Positions 33,574 through 34,074 of a stretch of 34,074 nucleotides of DNA are shown here, piece after piece. The DNA lies in the IMG/VR virus record IMGVR_UViG_3300018428_000091, positions 1 through 34,074 of that record. One strand, written 5' to 3'. Numbering within the stretch: the first letter of the stretch is position 1; each line of letters opens with the position of its first letter. Source of the DNA: a virus. The position numbers and the translations under genes are program-made. The notes below the pieces were generated by a model, which was not told the origin of the DNA, did not search any database, and saw only the letters and a list, made by a program, of their open reading frames with translations.

Positions 33574-34074
33574 ATGGCAGAATTATTTGAAAGCAACTGG
33601 TCCGCAACTAAAGACGCCTTGTTAGAAGGTCTTTCTGGAAACAGAAAATCTTCTTTGGATGTGGTCCTCGAAAATACAAAAAGACATTTGTCAGAGGCCG
33701 CAACAGCAGGTGCCACAGGTGCAGGCTCAGTAGCAACATTAAACAAAGTAATGTTACCGTTAATCCGCAGGGTTATGCCTTCGGTTATCGCTAACGAATT
33801 AGTAGGTGTTCAACCTATGACTGGTCCAGTAGGACAAATCCACACTTTGAGAGTTAGATACTCAGAGAGTGGCGGTGGTGCAACAGCAGGTGATGAGGCT
33901 CTTAGCCCATTCAAACTTGCTAACACATACGCTGGTTCTCCAGATGCAACAGCATCTGCTGAAGGACAAGCAGGTAGAAAAATGTCAATCCAAATCTTAA
34001 AAGAAACTGTCGAAGCAAAGACAAGACGTTTAAGTGCTAGATGGACATTTGAAGCGGCACAAGATGCAGAAGCA
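33574..34074 (+). CDS. 23: Major capsid protein gp23 (5' part; runs off the right edge)
   Basis: The first 167 codons of the T4-type major capsid protein, with an AGGAG ribosome site 8 bases upstream. The N-terminal 41 residues are a Lys/Leu-rich propeptide (TKDALLEGLSGNRKSSLDV), and RHLSEAATAGATGAG holds an L-x-E cleavage site for gp21, after Glu41. The mature part then has SVATLNKVMLPLIRRVMPSV and IANELVGVQPMTGPVGQIHT, strong gp23 signatures of marine T4-like phages. The rest is outside the window. Confidence 0.95.
   Translation, partial: MAELFESNWSATKDALLEGLSGNRKSSLDVVLENTKRHLSEAATAGATGAGSVATLNKVMLPLIRRVMPSVIANELVGVQPMTGPVGQIHTLRVRYSESGGGATAGDEALSPFKLANTYAGSPDATASAEGQAGRKMSIQILKETVEAKTRRLSARWTFEAAQDAEA

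Noticed and set aside
33114-33746. 210-codon minus-strand frame across gp22 and gp23
   Set aside because: Antisense to two well supported genes, low complexity, no start signal.
1-34074. tRNA genes, CRISPR arrays, insertion sequences, attachment sites
   Set aside because: None seen in the intergenic regions; the genes are otherwise contiguous and intact.

Overview
This is a 34 kb stretch of the genome of a contractile-tailed (myovirus) phage of the T4 superfamily. Most genes are virion genes: baseplate wedge and hub, tail tape measure with its assembly chaperone, portal, prohead core, prohead protease, scaffold, and the start of the major capsid gene. A core non-structural block lies in the middle: late sigma factor gp55 and the recombination nuclease gp47/gp46. 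The sequence is AT-rich and has no tRNA genes. Most proteins differ in length from their T4 counterparts. That pattern, and the family signatures, recall the T4-like phages of marine bacteria (pelagiphages, cyanophages). The host assignment is inference, and nothing in the window names the host.

Layout. (1) 1-11419, minus strand: gp25, gp6 (1389 aa) and a giant gp7-position protein that starts at 6879 and runs off the left edge (at least 2293 codons). (2) 11556-12604, plus strand: a three-gene cassette (unknown 84 aa, lipase-like alpha/beta hydrolase, 63 aa coiled coil) behind a host-type promoter, set between two baseplate operons of opposite strand. (3) 12601-18849, minus strand: a tail-cap/tube-initiator candidate, gp53, a large hub protein and a gp5-like hub protein with a divergent lysozyme-like domain, all nearly overlapping. 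(4) 18977-23053, plus strand: gp55, gp47, gp46 and a GIY-YIG nuclease-like protein. (5) 23054-23621: a non-coding stretch, richer in GC than its surroundings and full of stems, a candidate structured RNA, followed by a 57-aa lipoprotein gene. (6) 23792-24882, minus strand: a gp26-type tail/baseplate assembly protein whose 3' end carries A-AAT-TTT-TTC and a 78-codon -1-frame extension without a start codon, a good candidate for programmed frameshifting. (7) 24985 to the right edge, plus strand: tape measure, then gp20, a small ORF, a gp67-like acidic core protein, gp21, gp22 and gp23 (cut by the window).

Regulation can be read in part. Host-type TTGACA/TATAAT promoters with 16-bp spacing precede the hydrolase cassette and gp55. 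An octamer GATAAATA, close to the T4 late -10 box TATAAATA, precedes structural genes at six places, on both strands. One puts the expected +1 exactly on the A of the gp25 AUG. Two face each other within a perfect inverted repeat between the chaperone and tape-measure genes. The picture is an early host-polymerase programme that makes gp55, and a late gp55-dependent programme for the virion genes.
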